A DNA stretch of 64,000 bases from NCBI GenBank assembly GCA_963756185.1, contig CAVWMS010000003.1:62001-126000 (forward strand), written 5' to 3'. The notes under the pieces are model-generated. The model was not told the DNA's origin. It saw only the letters and a program-made list of their open reading frames with translations, and ran no database searches. Below, one piece after another: positions 27,589-37,166 of this stretch. Made by a program: the position numbers and the translations under genes. The stretch's first letter is position 1. Each line of letters starts with the position of its first letter. This stretch comes from DATAXI01 sp963756185. GTDB lineage: Bacteria > Verrucomicrobiota > Verrucomicrobiia > Chthoniobacterales > Chthoniobacteraceae.

Positions 27589-28542
27589 CTATTTCGCGGC
27601 GGCCCGCCTGCGCCGGCCGCTCATCAGGTATGCGTCCGCCCGGGGCTCGAGAAGCGGATCGGCCGAAGGCTCGATTCCTTCAACGCGAGGAATAGGATCG
27701 AAAATGATCCGACTTCCCTCGGCATCGTCCTTGGGCACGAGTCCAGTGAGAGTAACGGTGCCCAATAACGCCTGCGGACGCTCGGCGGGCCAATGCTCGG
27801 TTGCGTCGTCCACTATGTCGCCGTCGTTCGCGATCTGGACCGCAATTTTCATTTTGATGGGTCCAATCGCCAGCCGCTGCGCCAGTTCCTCCATCAGGGA
27901 ATTCGGCCCCCTGGCCGCCGCGCCTGCGGCGTCAAGGTACTCATTGCCGGCGTCCGGGAGAATCCGATAGCGCACATGGCGGCTGGATCCTTTTGCGTCA
28001 ATGAACTTGTGTGCCGTCACGCTGAAATAGGATTCCCTGGCGAAGCTGGTCGGGATTGGCTTTGGCATTTGCACAAAGGCCAGCGCCTTGGGATGGCTGC
28101 CTAGAAACTGCTCGATGGGATTCGGGTGCGGAACATCCGGCCCGCTGGCGCCGACGGCATGCAGGAATTCCACGAATTCCGCCGCCGTACGGACCGGGAA
28201 GCCATTGGCGGAGTGGGCGACAATGTCGGTGTGGACGTGCTCGCCAAGCTCGAAGCGGATGGCGCATCCGTGGGGGCTGGAAGCATTTGGATCGTTGTCG
28301 GGGATGGTCGGCACGCCGGCAAAATCCGAGAACCGCACCACGACCGGAGTGGAGGGCGCGTGGAAATGAGGCGCGAGTGACAACGCCGCGGCTTCCGGCG
28401 TGGGATTGAAGTAGCCGGCGAGTAATAAGCCTTTGGCGTGGGCCGGGCGATGGCCGGGATGGATGCCCCCGTTCAGGTGATCCAGTTCCTGGAGCACTTT
28501 TTCTGAAACGGCTATTCGTTTTGGGTCGGTTGGCAGTGGCAT
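27589..28542 (-). CDS. Catalase-like heme protein (SrpA-type)
   Basis: 317 residues, much shorter than clade 1-3 catalases. The distal-site region reads GHRPAHAKGLLLAGYFNPTP, followed by VVVRFSDFAGVPTIPDNDPN and PHGCAIRFELG, the minimal catalase core; the proximal heme Tyr is in ADAYLMSGRRR near the C-terminus. Members are small heme peroxidase/catalase-like proteins (SrpA family) that use organic peroxides. ATG at 28542 has a strong GGAAGT site 7 bases upstream, so the longer open frame from 28596 is not used. Confidence 0.85.
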   Translation of the reverse strand: MPLPTDPKRIAVSEKVLQELDHLNGGIHPGHRPAHAKGLLLAGYFNPTPEAAALSLAPHFHAPSTPVVVRFSDFAGVPTIPDNDPNASSPHGCAIRFELGEHVHTDIVAHSANGFPVRTAAEFVEFLHAVGASGPDVPHPNPIEQFLGSHPKALAFVQMPKPIPTSFARESYFSVTAHKFIDAKGSSRHVRYRILPDAGNEYLDAAGAAARGPNSLMEELAQRLAIGPIKMKIAVQIANDGDIVDDATEHWPAERPQALLGTVTLTGLVPKDDAEGSRIIFDPIPRVEGIEPSADPLLEPRADAYLMSGRRRRAAAK

Positions 28543-28639
28543 TTTTTCACTTCCTTTCGCAAGTCGGCAGAGTGCTTCCGCGATCCCATTTTGCAAAGTG
28601 GAGAATTCACATTTTTTCGTTCCAAAAGGGATGCCTTGA

Positions 28640-30007
28640 TCAGGCCGTGTCTCCGCCTGGTGTTACCCGCCGGCCCAACAGAGCGCGGCGCCGCCAGAAG
28701 GCGACAAGCAGGATGGCCAGCGTCAGGGCCAGCCACGCGGGCAGCCACGGCAATGTGCGCCCAAAGGTCGCCTCCGGGCCGCCTCCATGAAGAGCGTGCA
28801 ATGCGCCGGCATAAGCCAGGCTCACAAATCCATATCCGAGATTGAAGGCCAGTCCCTTGAACGAAAGCACCGTCGCGCGCCGGGCGGAATCCACGGCCGC
28901 ATTGAGGTAGTAGGATACCTGGTACGACACGGCGGAGATTGCGATCATAATCGGGACGGCAAACACCACTCCAAAGACGGGCCACCGCGCGGCCACTCCC
29001 ACCAGGCCCGCCAGCAAGACCACCGCCAGACAGGCGAAATTCCCCGCCGGGCCGAAGCGCGCGACCATGCGGCGAGCCACCGGCGACACGCCCAGCCCCA
29101 CCCCGCCCAGCGCGGCGCCTATCAATCCATAGCTGGCGGACGGCAGGTGGATAAGCCGGAAGTAGGAACTGGAGAACGTCAAAAACAATCTGGCGACACT
29201 GTCCAGCGCCAGTCCGGCCATGATAACAAAAAGCGCCAACGGCGTCCGCAGAATCCAGCCGCCAGCCGCCAGCAAGTGAGAAATAACGCTGCGTGTGTTC
29301 GGTTCGCATCCCAGGGGAAGGGCGCTCGTTTTGCGCCAATCCGGTTCCCGCATACCCAGGGCAACGACAAAGGTCGCGCACGCGGAGAGAAGGGTCAGAT
29401 AGAGGGGGAAGCGCAACGTCGTTCCCTGCTGAAGGTGGGCGCGAAACACCCTGTTTAGCAAAGCTGGATCATAGACCGCGCCGCCCACCAGCATGGCGAA
29501 GACAAAACCGAGCGATTGCCAGCGCATCACCTGATCGAGGACCAATGGCCATTCCTTCTCGCGTCCGCGCTCAGCCAATGAGTCAAAGACCAGCGCCTCG
29601 TCCGCGCCATCGGCCATACCCTCGGCGGCGCCCGAGAGGATTCGATTTGCCAGGCAGCAGAGAAAGAGAGTGGCGCCGCCGTGGATCGGCGCGACGCAAA
29701 GCAGGATCATTTCGACGATCATGGAGGCGGCCGCGGCGACAATCAGAGGGCGGCGGCCAATGCGATCCGCAAGAATACCGGCGGGTAAATCCACGGCGAC
29801 AATCGCCAACGCCCAGGCGAAATTGAGCAGCGTGTATTCGGTCGCGCTCATCCCGAGATCGAGGAAAAGCACGGCGAGAACGGGGTAGTAGAACCGCGAG
29901 TTGAAGAGGACCCGAAAAATGACGAAGCGCCGCCAGTTACGGTCGGCAAGGTCGGTGGGGTCGGCGCGGTGCATGGGAGAATCCGGCATGGCGATGGCGG
30001 TTTTCAC
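28640..30007 (-). CDS. MFS transporter
   Basis: 455 residues with about 12 membrane segments. MFS loop motif AGILADRIGRRPLIVAA (loop 2-3) is present and a partial copy in the second half (RRMVARFGPAGNF). The centre carries a cytoplasmic loop. Closest in look to drug or sugar-type MFS carriers lacking clear substrate signatures. It faces away from the formate module, about 175 bases from it, and lies 97 bases upstream of the SrpA-type gene on the same strand. Confidence 0.8.
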   Translation of the reverse strand: MKTAIAMPDSPMHRADPTDLADRNWRRFVIFRVLFNSRFYYPVLAVLFLDLGMSATEYTLLNFAWALAIVAVDLPAGILADRIGRRPLIVAAAASMIVEMILLCVAPIHGGATLFLCCLANRILSGAAEGMADGADEALVFDSLAERGREKEWPLVLDQVMRWQSLGFVFAMLVGGAVYDPALLNRVFRAHLQQGTTLRFPLYLTLLSACATFVVALGMREPDWRKTSALPLGCEPNTRSVISHLLAAGGWILRTPLALFVIMAGLALDSVARLFLTFSSSYFRLIHLPSASYGLIGAALGGVGLGVSPVARRMVARFGPAGNFACLAVVLLAGLVGVAARWPVFGVVFAVPIMIAISAVSYQVSYYLNAAVDSARRATVLSFKGLAFNLGYGFVSLAYAGALHALHGGGPEATFGRTLPWLPAWLALTLAILLVAFWRRRALLGRRVTPGGDTA

Positions 30008-30182
30008 CCAGCCGCGCGAGTGTTGGCCCCCGATTCCAAAAACAAAAGAAAGAAGAAGTGATGCCTGGAAGAACCCCGCAACGCGAATTTTTTCCTGGAA
30101 TCGCGGGGCGAGAACGACCGGCTTTCCGGTTGACAGACCGTTTGCCCGTGTCGAGTGTGTCTATAGCTTCACTGTTTGAAGG

Positions 30183-33165
30183 ATGAGCATCACTTTAACA
30201 GTTGACGGTACTGTGCGCGAAGCCGCCGAGGGGGGGCGGCTTGTGGATTTGCTGAATCATGTCGGCGCGGATATCCCGCAGGTTTGCTATCATCCCCAAC
30301 TCGGCCCGATCCAGACGTGCGATACTTGCATGGTGGAAGTGAACGGAGAGCTGGTGCGGGCGTGCGGGACGGCGGTTACCGATGGGATGAAGGTTGTCCA
30401 CGAAATCCGCCCGGGCCGCGGCGGCGCAGCGCGAGGCGTTCGACCGGATACTCGGCAATCACCTGCTCTACTGCACGGTTTGCGACAACAACAACGGCAA
30501 CTGCACGGTCCACAACACCACCAAATTGCTGGGCGTAGAGCACCAGAAGATCCCTTTCAGGCCCAAGCCGTACAAGATCGACGATACCAATCCGTTTTAC
30601 CGCTACGATCCGGACCAGTGCATCCTCTGCGGGCGTTGCGTGGAGGCGTGCCAGAACCTCCAGGTCAACGAGACGCTGTCCATCGACTGGGAGGACCCGC
30701 ATCCGCGCGTGCTGTGGGATGGCGGACGAGCCGATCGGCGAATCGAGCTGCGTCTCGTGCGGCCATTGCGTCACCGTCTGCCCGTGCAACGCGCTGATGG
30801 AAAAATCGATGCTGGGCGAGGCGGGCTATTTCACCGCGCTGCCGAAGGCGGCGCTCGACGGCATGATCGACGTGGTCAAGGGGATCGAGCCGGAGATCGG
30901 CTATGGGGCGATCCTGCAGGTCTCCGAGGTCGAGGCGACAATGCGCGAAAGTCGCGCATCCGAGCGCACGAAGACGGTCTGCACCTATTGCGGCGTCGGC
31001 TGCAGCTTCGATATCTGGACCAAGGACCGGCACATTCTGAAGGTGGAGCCGGCGGAAGGCGCGGCCAACGGCATCTCCACCTGCATCAAGGGCAAATTCG
31101 GCTGGGATTTCGTCAACAGCGCCGACCGCCTCACGAAGCCGCTGATTCGCGAGGGAGGCAAATTTCGCGAAGCGACGTGGGACGAGGCCCTTGGCTCTGG
31201 TGGCGCGCAGATTTGCGGAAATCAAGGCGGCGACCGGGCCGGATTCGCTGGCGTTCATCTCCTCCTCGAAGTGCACGAACGAGGAGAGCTATCTGATGCA
31301 GAAGCTCGCGCGCGCGGTCATCGGCACCAACAACATGGATAACTGCTCCCGTTACTGCCAGGCGCCGGCGACCGTGGGTTTATTCCGGACGGTGGGCTAT
31401 GGCGGCGATTCCGGCTCGATCTCGGACATCGAGCAGGCCGAGCCTCGTGGTGATCATCGGCAGCAACACGGCGGAGAGCCACCCGGTGCTGGCGACGCGC
31501 GTGAAGCGCTCCCACAAGTTGCGCGGCCAGAAGCTGATCGTCTCCGACCTGCGCGAGAATGAGATGGCGACGCGCGCGGATATGTTCCTCCACCCGAAAC
31601 CGGGGACTGACCTCGTCTGGCTGTCCGCGGTGACCCGCTACATTCTCGACAAAGGCCTCGCGAAAACCGCGTTCATGAACCAATGGGTCAACGGCCTGGA
31701 CGAATACAAAAAGAGTCTTGATCCATTCACCATGGAGTTGGCCGGCGACGACCACGGGCATTCCCATCGAGACCCTGGAACGCGTCGCGCACATGATCGC
31801 CGAGGCGGAGAGCATGTGCATCCTCTGGGCGATGGGCGTAACGCAGCACACCATGGGCTCGGATACCTCGACGGCCATCTCGAACCTGCTGCTGGTAACC
31901 GGCAATTACATGCGGCCGGGCACGGGCGCGTATCCGTTGCGCGGGCATAACAACGTGCAGGGAGCGAGCGACCACGGCGCGATGCCGAATAACTTTCCCG
32001 GCTACCAATAGGTTGAAGACCCCGAGATTCGGGCGCGGTTCGAGAAGGCGTGGAACGTAAAGCTGCCGCCGAAGAAGGGCCTGGACAACCACGAGATGAT
32101 CGACGCGATCCACGACGGCAAACTCAAGGCCATGTATCTGTTCGGCGAGGAGATGAGCCTGGTGGATTCCAACGCGAACTACGTGGATGACGGCGCTGTC
32201 GAAAGCTGGATTTCTTCGTCGTGCAGGAGATTTTCTTCAGCGAGACGTGCCGCTTCGCCGATGTGATTTTGCCGGCCAGTCCGAGCCTGGAAAAGGAAGG
32301 GACATTTACCAGCACGGAGCGGCGCATCCAGCGGCTCTACCAGGTTTTCGAGCCGCTGGAGGGCAGCCGGCCCGACTGGGAGATCATTCAGGACGTCGCC
32401 AACCGGCTGGGCGCCGGCTGGAATTACGAGCATCCATCGGAAATCATGCGACGAAATCGCGGCAGCTGACGCCGATGTTCGCGGGCGTGACTTACGAGCG
32501 GCTGGAGGGATACAAAACGCTGCAATGGCCGGTCGCGGAGGACGGCAGCCGATCAGCCGCTGCTTTACACCAAGGAATTCAATTTCCCAGACGGCAAGGC
32601 AAAGCTGTTTCCCGTTGCCATGGACGGAGCCGACCGAGCAGCCTGATGCCGAGTACGACCTGCAACTGAACAACGGCCGTCTGCTCGAGCATTTCCACGA
32701 GGGCAACCTGACGTATCGCAGCGAGGGCATCCGGGAAAAAACGCCGGATACTTTCGTCGAGGTCTCGCCGGAGCTTGCCGGCGAGCGGGGCATCGAGAGC
32801 GGCACGCTGGGTGCAGCTCACTTCGCGCTATGGCAAGGTCCGCGTGCGAGCCCTGGTGACCGGGCGGGTGTCGGGGCAGGAGCTTTATATGCCGATGAAT
32901 TCAACCGACGAGCCCCGTGAACCGGCTGACGAGCAGCCATACCGACAAAGCGACCCATACGCCGGCGTACAAGGAGACCGCGGTGAACATGCGCGTGCTG
33001 CCGGAAGCGAACGGCGGAAGCCCTCTGCCGCGAATCAATCCCCGTTTCGGCCATCCAACCCCGCAGAACGGGGTGGAAGTCGAACGGAAATGGAAGCGTC
33101 CCGATTATCACATGCCTGGGAACGGCAACGGGAATGGTCAGCATCCCGGACCGACAGGGAGATAA
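30183..33165 (+). pseudogene. fdhA: Formate dehydrogenase alpha subunit, interrupted by 13 single-base frameshifts and one amber
   Basis: The conceptual product (~980 residues) is a NuoG-like formate dehydrogenase: 2Fe-2S domain (CYHP...CDTC), His-Cys 4Fe-4S (CTVCDNNNGNC), two ferredoxin clusters (CILCGRCVEAC, CVSCGHCVTVCPC), the molybdopterin 4Fe-4S (CTYCGVGCSF...CIKG), the catalytic Cys in DNCSRYCQAP and the C-terminal dinucleotide-binding domain (SSHTDKATHTP). Frame breaks lie at about 30399, 30721, 31190, 31441, 31744, 32192, 32205, 32449, 32465, 32550, 32620, 32810 and 32916; each is repaired by removing one base. TAG at 32009 follows PGYQ. Everything else, including all motif residues, is preserved. 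The enzyme oxidises formate to CO2, feeding NAD or a quinone. Followed by DUF1641 4 bases later. Confidence 0.85.
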
Positions 33166-33169
33166 ACCG

Positions 33170-33646
33170 ATGGCACAACCAATCCCCCTCGAGATACCGC
33201 CGCGCGATCCGCGGTTGGAGTTGCAATGCCGGTTGCAGAATGCGCCGGTGGAGCATGCCGAGGCGCTGCTGGCCGCGTACGATTTGCTGCAGGAACTGCA
33301 CGATCGCGGCGCGCTCGACACCTTGCGCGGCGCGCTGGGGGCGGGGGATAAGATCATCGAGGACGCGGTGGAATTGACCAATACGCCCGAAGGAATCCAG
33401 GCGATTCGCAACATCGTTATTTTCATCAAGACCGTGGGAGCCCTGGACCCCGATATGTTGAATGCATTCTTCGGCGCGATGCCCGGGGCGCTTTGCGAAG
33501 CAAAGGCTCCGAATCCGCCGAGCCTATGGCAACTGATGAACAAGTTTCGCAGCAAGCACTTCCGCCGGGGCATGGCCATGGTGAACGCGCTGCTGGAAGG
33601 CTTCGGAAGCAACATCTCGAAGGAGCAGACTGATGAAAACAAATGA
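33170..33646 (+). CDS. DUF1641-family formate dehydrogenase-associated protein
   Basis: 158 residues, helical, soluble. The stretch IIEDAVELTNTPEGIQAIRN and LMNKFRSKHFRRGM are typical of DUF1641 proteins encoded beside NAD-type formate dehydrogenases and thought to be accessory or regulatory subunits. The ATG at 33170 lies 4 bases after the formate dehydrogenase stop and just downstream of GGGAGA. Intact, unlike its upstream partner. Overlaps the transporter gene by 14 bases. Confidence 0.8.
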   Translation: MAQPIPLEIPPRDPRLELQCRLQNAPVEHAEALLAAYDLLQELHDRGALDTLRGALGAGDKIIEDAVELTNTPEGIQAIRNIVIFIKTVGALDPDMLNAFFGAMPGALCEAKAPNPPSLWQLMNKFRSKHFRRGMAMVNALLEGFGSNISKEQTDENK

Positions 33647-34904
33647 AAACAATCGTTGGCTGATCGCGGTGGCCGGAGTGGTAATGCAGATCGCGCTGGG
33701 AGCGGTCTATGCATGGAGCGTGTTCCGGATTCCGCTTACCAAACATTACGGCTACAGCGTTACCCAAGGCACCCTGGTTTTTGAGATCGCGATTCTCACC
33801 CTGGGCTTTGCCTCGTTTCTCGGAGGCCTCTGGATGAACAAAGCCGGGCCGCGCCTTGTCGGCATCGTGGCTGGCGTCTGCTACGGATTGGGGACGGTGC
33901 TGGCCGGGCAATTCGCCTCGAATTTCGTCCTCTTCTGTCTCGCCTACGGCATCGTGGGCGGTGTGGGGCTTGGCCTGGGATACATCATCCCGGTGGCGAC
34001 GCTGATCAAATGGTTCCCCGACAAACGCGGCATGATCACCGGCATCGCGGTGGCGGGATTCGGCGCCGGCGCCCTGGTTACCGCGCCCATCGCGGCGCAC
34101 CTGATTAGGACGGTGGGCATCCCGGAAACATTCGGGATTCTCGGCGTCTGCTATTTCTGCGCGGTGGTGGGAGCGGCCATTTTCATGAAAAACCCCGCGG
34201 AGGGCTATAGCCCGGCCGGCTGGCAGCCCGCGCCAAGTCTGCAAAGCCATCGGTCGGCAAGGAACTACACCTTCAAGGAAGCGCTTTCGACGTGGCAGTG
34301 GTACGCGCTATGGGGAATCCTGTTTCTCAATTCCATCGCCGGCATCTCGATTATTTCGCAGGCTTCGCCGATGGCGCAGGAGATCAGCCACGTCACGCCG
34401 GCTGTCGCTGCCGGATTGGTGGGGATCATTTCGATTGCCAACGGCTCCGGCCGATTCCTCTGGGCATGGTTCTCCGATCTCATTGGCCGCCGCCAGGTGT
34501 TTATCACGATGTTCCTCGTGCAGACTATTCTCTTTTTCTTCCTGTCCCGAGCCGCGAATTTCACCTTGCTTACGCTCCTTGCCGCGACTGTCCTGCTTTG
34601 TTACGGCGGCGGATTCGGCACCATGCCGGCTTTCGCGGCGGATTATTTCGGCCCGTCGAATATCGGCTCCATTTACGGGCTGATGCTGACTGCGTGGGGC
34701 TTCGCGGGCGTTGTCGGGCCGGCCTTGATTGCTCATTTGCGCCAGGCGACGGGCCATTACGGGCAGGCACTGGAAATCATTTCGTCGATCATGCTGGTCA
34801 GTACGCTGCTGGCGCTGGTGGTAAGACCGCCGAAAGCGGAGGGAGCCCAGGAGGGAGGGAGGCCGTCAGGTGCGCCGCTGCCTTTTGTGCCTCACCATAG
34901 ATAA
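33633..34904 (+). CDS. OFA-family MFS transporter (oxalate/formate antiporter-like)
   Basis: 423 residues, 12 membrane segments. Diagnostic OFA pattern near the N-terminus (GAVYAWSVFRIPL), GLGLGYIIPVATLIKWFPD and KRGMITGIAVAGFGAGA, WSDLIGRR in the second half. In formate dehydrogenase clusters these carriers move formate, oxalate or related monocarboxylates; direction unknown. Start overlaps DUF1641. Its last 39 bases overlap the convergent mobA gene. Confidence 0.85.
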   Translation: MKTNENNRWLIAVAGVVMQIALGAVYAWSVFRIPLTKHYGYSVTQGTLVFEIAILTLGFASFLGGLWMNKAGPRLVGIVAGVCYGLGTVLAGQFASNFVLFCLAYGIVGGVGLGLGYIIPVATLIKWFPDKRGMITGIAVAGFGAGALVTAPIAAHLIRTVGIPETFGILGVCYFCAVVGAAIFMKNPAEGYSPAGWQPAPSLQSHRSARNYTFKEALSTWQWYALWGILFLNSIAGISIISQASPMAQEISHVTPAVAAGLVGIISIANGSGRFLWAWFSDLIGRRQVFITMFLVQTILFFFLSRAANFTLLTLLAATVLLCYGGGFGTMPAFAADYFGPSNIGSIYGLMLTAWGFAGVVGPALIAHLRQATGHYGQALEIISSIMLVSTLLALVVRPPKAEGAQEGGRPSGAPLPFVPHHR

Positions 34905-35477
34905 CTTTGACGTTAATGCCCGCCAATCGTCTGGCGTGTTGAGATTCGCGTAGAGATTCGCGTCCGTCGCGGCGATCGTGTGTTTTGTCATGCGTCCGGC
35001 GGCGAGGAGCGCTTGCGTGAAAGTGTTCAGGGAAACATCGCCGCTTGCGAGCAGGCCAATCGCGATGGATTGCGCTTCGGCCGGATAAATGGCGGGGAGC
35101 GGCTCCGCGTGATCGCCGAGCCAGGGCAAGACGCCTGAGCCCGGCGAAGCGGCGCCCCAAAGCGTGGCAAGATGCGCAGCGCTCATTGCTGGCATATCGA
35201 CCGCCAGGGCGAGCAAATGCGTGCCCGGCATAGCCCCGAGCGCAGCCGCCAGGCCGCCAAGCGGCCCGCGGGCGGGCGGCGGATCGGCGATGAATCGCGC
35301 TTCAACCGGGAGCCATGCGGGGCGCTCGCGGGCGGAGACAAAGAGCACCGGAGAAAGCTGGCTGAGAATGGCAATCTGGCGTTGCCAGAGCGGGAGTCCG
35401 TCAATCACCAGCGTGGCCTTGTCGCGCCCCATCCTGCGCGATTCGCCTCCGGCAAGCAGCACGGCCGCGAGAGTCAT
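34866..35477 (-). CDS. mobA: Molybdenum cofactor guanylyltransferase MobA
   Basis: 203 residues. The nucleotide-binding start LAAVLLAGGESRRMGRDKAT is diagnostic for MobA; RGPLGGLAAAL and ALAVDMPAMSA follow, with the metal-binding Asp. MobA adds GMP to molybdopterin, making the bis-MGD cofactor that formate dehydrogenase needs. ATG 35477 overlaps the stop of the MOSC gene by 4 bases; the open frame further upstream is not used. It converges on the transporter gene. Confidence 0.9.
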   Translation of the reverse strand: MTLAAVLLAGGESRRMGRDKATLVIDGLPLWQRQIAILSQLSPVLFVSARERPAWLPVEARFIADPPPARGPLGGLAAALGAMPGTHLLALAVDMPAMSAAHLATLWGAASPGSGVLPWLGDHAEPLPAIYPAEAQSIAIGLLASGDVSLNTFTQALLAAGRMTKHTIAATDANLYANLNTPDDWRALTSKLSMVRHKRQRRT

Positions 35478-35938
35478 GGCGATGGGCGGCGGAGGAGGCC
35501 ATCGCTCAGGATTACCGCGCGCAATCCGCCGCGCCCTTGCAGCGCCTGCTCGGCTCCCGGGCCGAAGGCATGATCCATCCAGTAGCATGGCTTGCACTCG
35601 CCCATGCCGCGAAAGCGAACGCCCTGCACCTCGAATTCCGCGTCAAGCCACGCGTCGAGGTCCACGGCAGCCGTGATGACATTTCGCCGAAGAACCGAGG
35701 GCGGTTTGTCCCAGATTCGCAGGAGCCGGCAGAGATCTTCGTAAACTTCCTCGGCGAAAAAGGTGATCTGGCCATTGTGTTTGTCCTTAAAATCGAAGAA
35801 CCGGTCGTTCCTGATGCCCCGGCCCGCCACGCACTCGATCTGGTCCAGCTCCACCATCGGCGCATCCCCCGGAGGCCGGCCGTGGTGTCCGAAGAAACTG
35901 TGCTCGGCCGAAATATAAAGATGACGAAGTTCAGTCAT
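35474..35938 (-). CDS. MOSC-domain protein
   Basis: 154 residues of a single MOSC domain: GRGIRNDRFFDFKD, FFAEEVYEDLC, LRRNVITAAVDLD and the conserved Cys in GECKPCYWMDHAFGPGA. MOSC proteins bind and sulfurate or deliver molybdenum cofactor, consistent with the linked mobA and fdhD. ATG at 35938 chosen over GTG 35950. It diverges from fdhD across 57 bases that must hold both promoters. Confidence 0.85.
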   Translation of the reverse strand: MTELRHLYISAEHSFFGHHGRPPGDAPMVELDQIECVAGRGIRNDRFFDFKDKHNGQITFFAEEVYEDLCRLLRIWDKPPSVLRRNVITAAVDLDAWLDAEFEVQGVRFRGMGECKPCYWMDHAFGPGAEQALQGRGGLRAVILSDGLLRRPSP

Positions 35939-35995
35939 TCTACCGGTCACGTTTCACAATATCGTGATTTCTCAATAAATGCTACATTGCCCGAT

Positions 35996-36865
35996 ATGAA
36001 GATCGGAAGTCCCGAGGAGCCCACGCGTGCCTTCCTCAGCCGCCCTGTCGAGCGCCTCTCCGGAACAGGCCTGGAGAGATGCACTGACGACCTGGCGCTC
36101 GAGGAGCCGCTGGAAATCCAGGTCATATTCGGTCCCGCCGCCGCCCGGGAAACGAAGACGATCTCCATCACCATGCGCACCCCCGGCCATGATCGGGAAT
36201 TGGCCGCCGGCTTCCTTGTCGGCGAAGGCCTGCTGCGTTCCGTGGACCAGGTCGAAGCGGTTTCCAACTGCGGGCCGCGGTTTGGCGAGGAGGGCTTTCA
36301 GCATGGCGTGCAGGTCGCGTTGCGAGAGGGCGTCGCCCTCGATCTCAAGCGGCTCGAGCGCAACTGCTACACGACATCGAGTTGCGGCGTATGCGGAAAA
36401 ACCTCGATGGAAGCGCTGAAGCTCAATTTTTTCCCCGCGCTGCCCGCCGCCGACTGGCAGGTGGACGCCGCGATCATCCGCACCCTGCCCGCCAGGTTGC
36501 GCGAGGCCCAGGAAATTTTCCAGCACACTGGCGGACTTCACGCCGCGGGCTTGTTCAACCCGGAGGGCCGGCGCATCATCGTGCGCGAGGACGTGGGCCG
36601 GCACAATGCCGTGGACAAGGTCATCGGCGCGCAATTTCTCGCGGGGATGGGACTTCTTTCACGCACCGTCCTGGTCGTCAGTGGGCGGGCCAGCTTCGAG
36701 TTAATGCAAAAGGCCCTCGCCGCCGGCATCCCGATGCTGGTAGCCGTGGGCGCGCCTTCCAGCCTGGCGGTTCAGGTCGCCGAGGAATTCGGCGCGACCC
36801 TGGTTGGTTTCACGAAGCCGAGCGGGTTCAATATCTACACCGGCCCGGAACGGGTCCGAATGTAG
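35996..36865 (+). CDS. fdhD: FdhD, formate dehydrogenase sulfurtransferase
   Basis: 289 residues. CGVCGK (about residues 126-131) is the paired-Cys motif that relays sulfur from IscS to the molybdenum cofactor of formate dehydrogenase; also present are TGGLHAAGL, REDVGRHNAVDKVIG and FELMQKALAAGIPMLVAVGAPS. Required for formate dehydrogenase activity in E. coli, and its intact reading frame suggests that the enzyme it serves is still needed. ATG 35996 avoids a far longer, antisense-overlapping frame. Confidence 0.95.
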   Translation: MKIGSPEEPTRAFLSRPVERLSGTGLERCTDDLALEEPLEIQVIFGPAAARETKTISITMRTPGHDRELAAGFLVGEGLLRSVDQVEAVSNCGPRFGEEGFQHGVQVALREGVALDLKRLERNCYTTSSCGVCGKTSMEALKLNFFPALPAADWQVDAAIIRTLPARLREAQEIFQHTGGLHAAGLFNPEGRRIIVREDVGRHNAVDKVIGAQFLAGMGLLSRTVLVVSGRASFELMQKALAAGIPMLVAVGAPSSLAVQVAEEFGATLVGFTKPSGFNIYTGPERVRM

Positions 36866-36890
36866 GCGCGTAAAAGGAAGATCGATAATA

Positions 36891-36926
36891 CCCGGCAAGA
36901 GAGCCGGTTCAGCCGGGGAAAATTTT
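36891..36926 (+). terminator. Candidate intrinsic terminator after fdhD
   Basis: CCCGGC (36891-36896) can pair with GCCGGG (36912-36917), leaving a 15-base loop and followed by GAAAATTTT. The loop is long and the T run short, so this is moderate evidence. Confidence 0.4.
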
Positions 36927-37001
36927 CGGCTGCGGGTTGCCGGCACGCTTGACTTACAACGTCGCGATATCACGCGCAGTCATTCAATAACTCCATATGA
37001 T

Positions 37002-37166
37002 AGTTCCAGCCGCGCGAAAACCGCCCACGGCCAGAAGCCCTTCGCAATTGTTGTCGGCTGCTCGGATTCGCGCGTGGGGCCGGAGGTGACCTTTGACCAA
37101 AAGATTGAAAACATTATTGGCGTCCGCACTGCCGGTGAGGTCCAAGACCACCAAAATGCTCAATAG
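37002..37166 (+). pseudogene. Beta-carbonic anhydrase fragment
   Basis: About 54 codons read AHGQKPFAIVVGCSDSRV, then GPEVTFDQKI, GVRTAGEV and a stop. CSDSR with the Cys zinc ligand and Asp/Arg dyad is the core of beta-carbonic anhydrases (~200 residues). The N-terminal leader and the second zinc site (HxxC) are missing, so it cannot be active. Its in-frame upstream codons are unrelated. Probably a remnant of a carbonic anhydrase once linked to the CO2-producing formate dehydrogenase. Confidence 0.7.

Noticed and set aside
30130..30166. TTGACA and TATAGC before the formate dehydrogenase gene as a promoter
   Set aside because: Spacing is 26 bases, too long for sigma-70.
32009..32011. Amber codon as a pyrrolysine or selenocysteine site
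   Set aside because: It does not lie at the catalytic residue (a normal Cys is present in RYCQAP), and no recoding structure is evident.
34866..34904. Convergent overlap of transporter and mobA as a sign of error
   Set aside because: Both C-termini look natural; tail-to-tail overlaps of this size are common.
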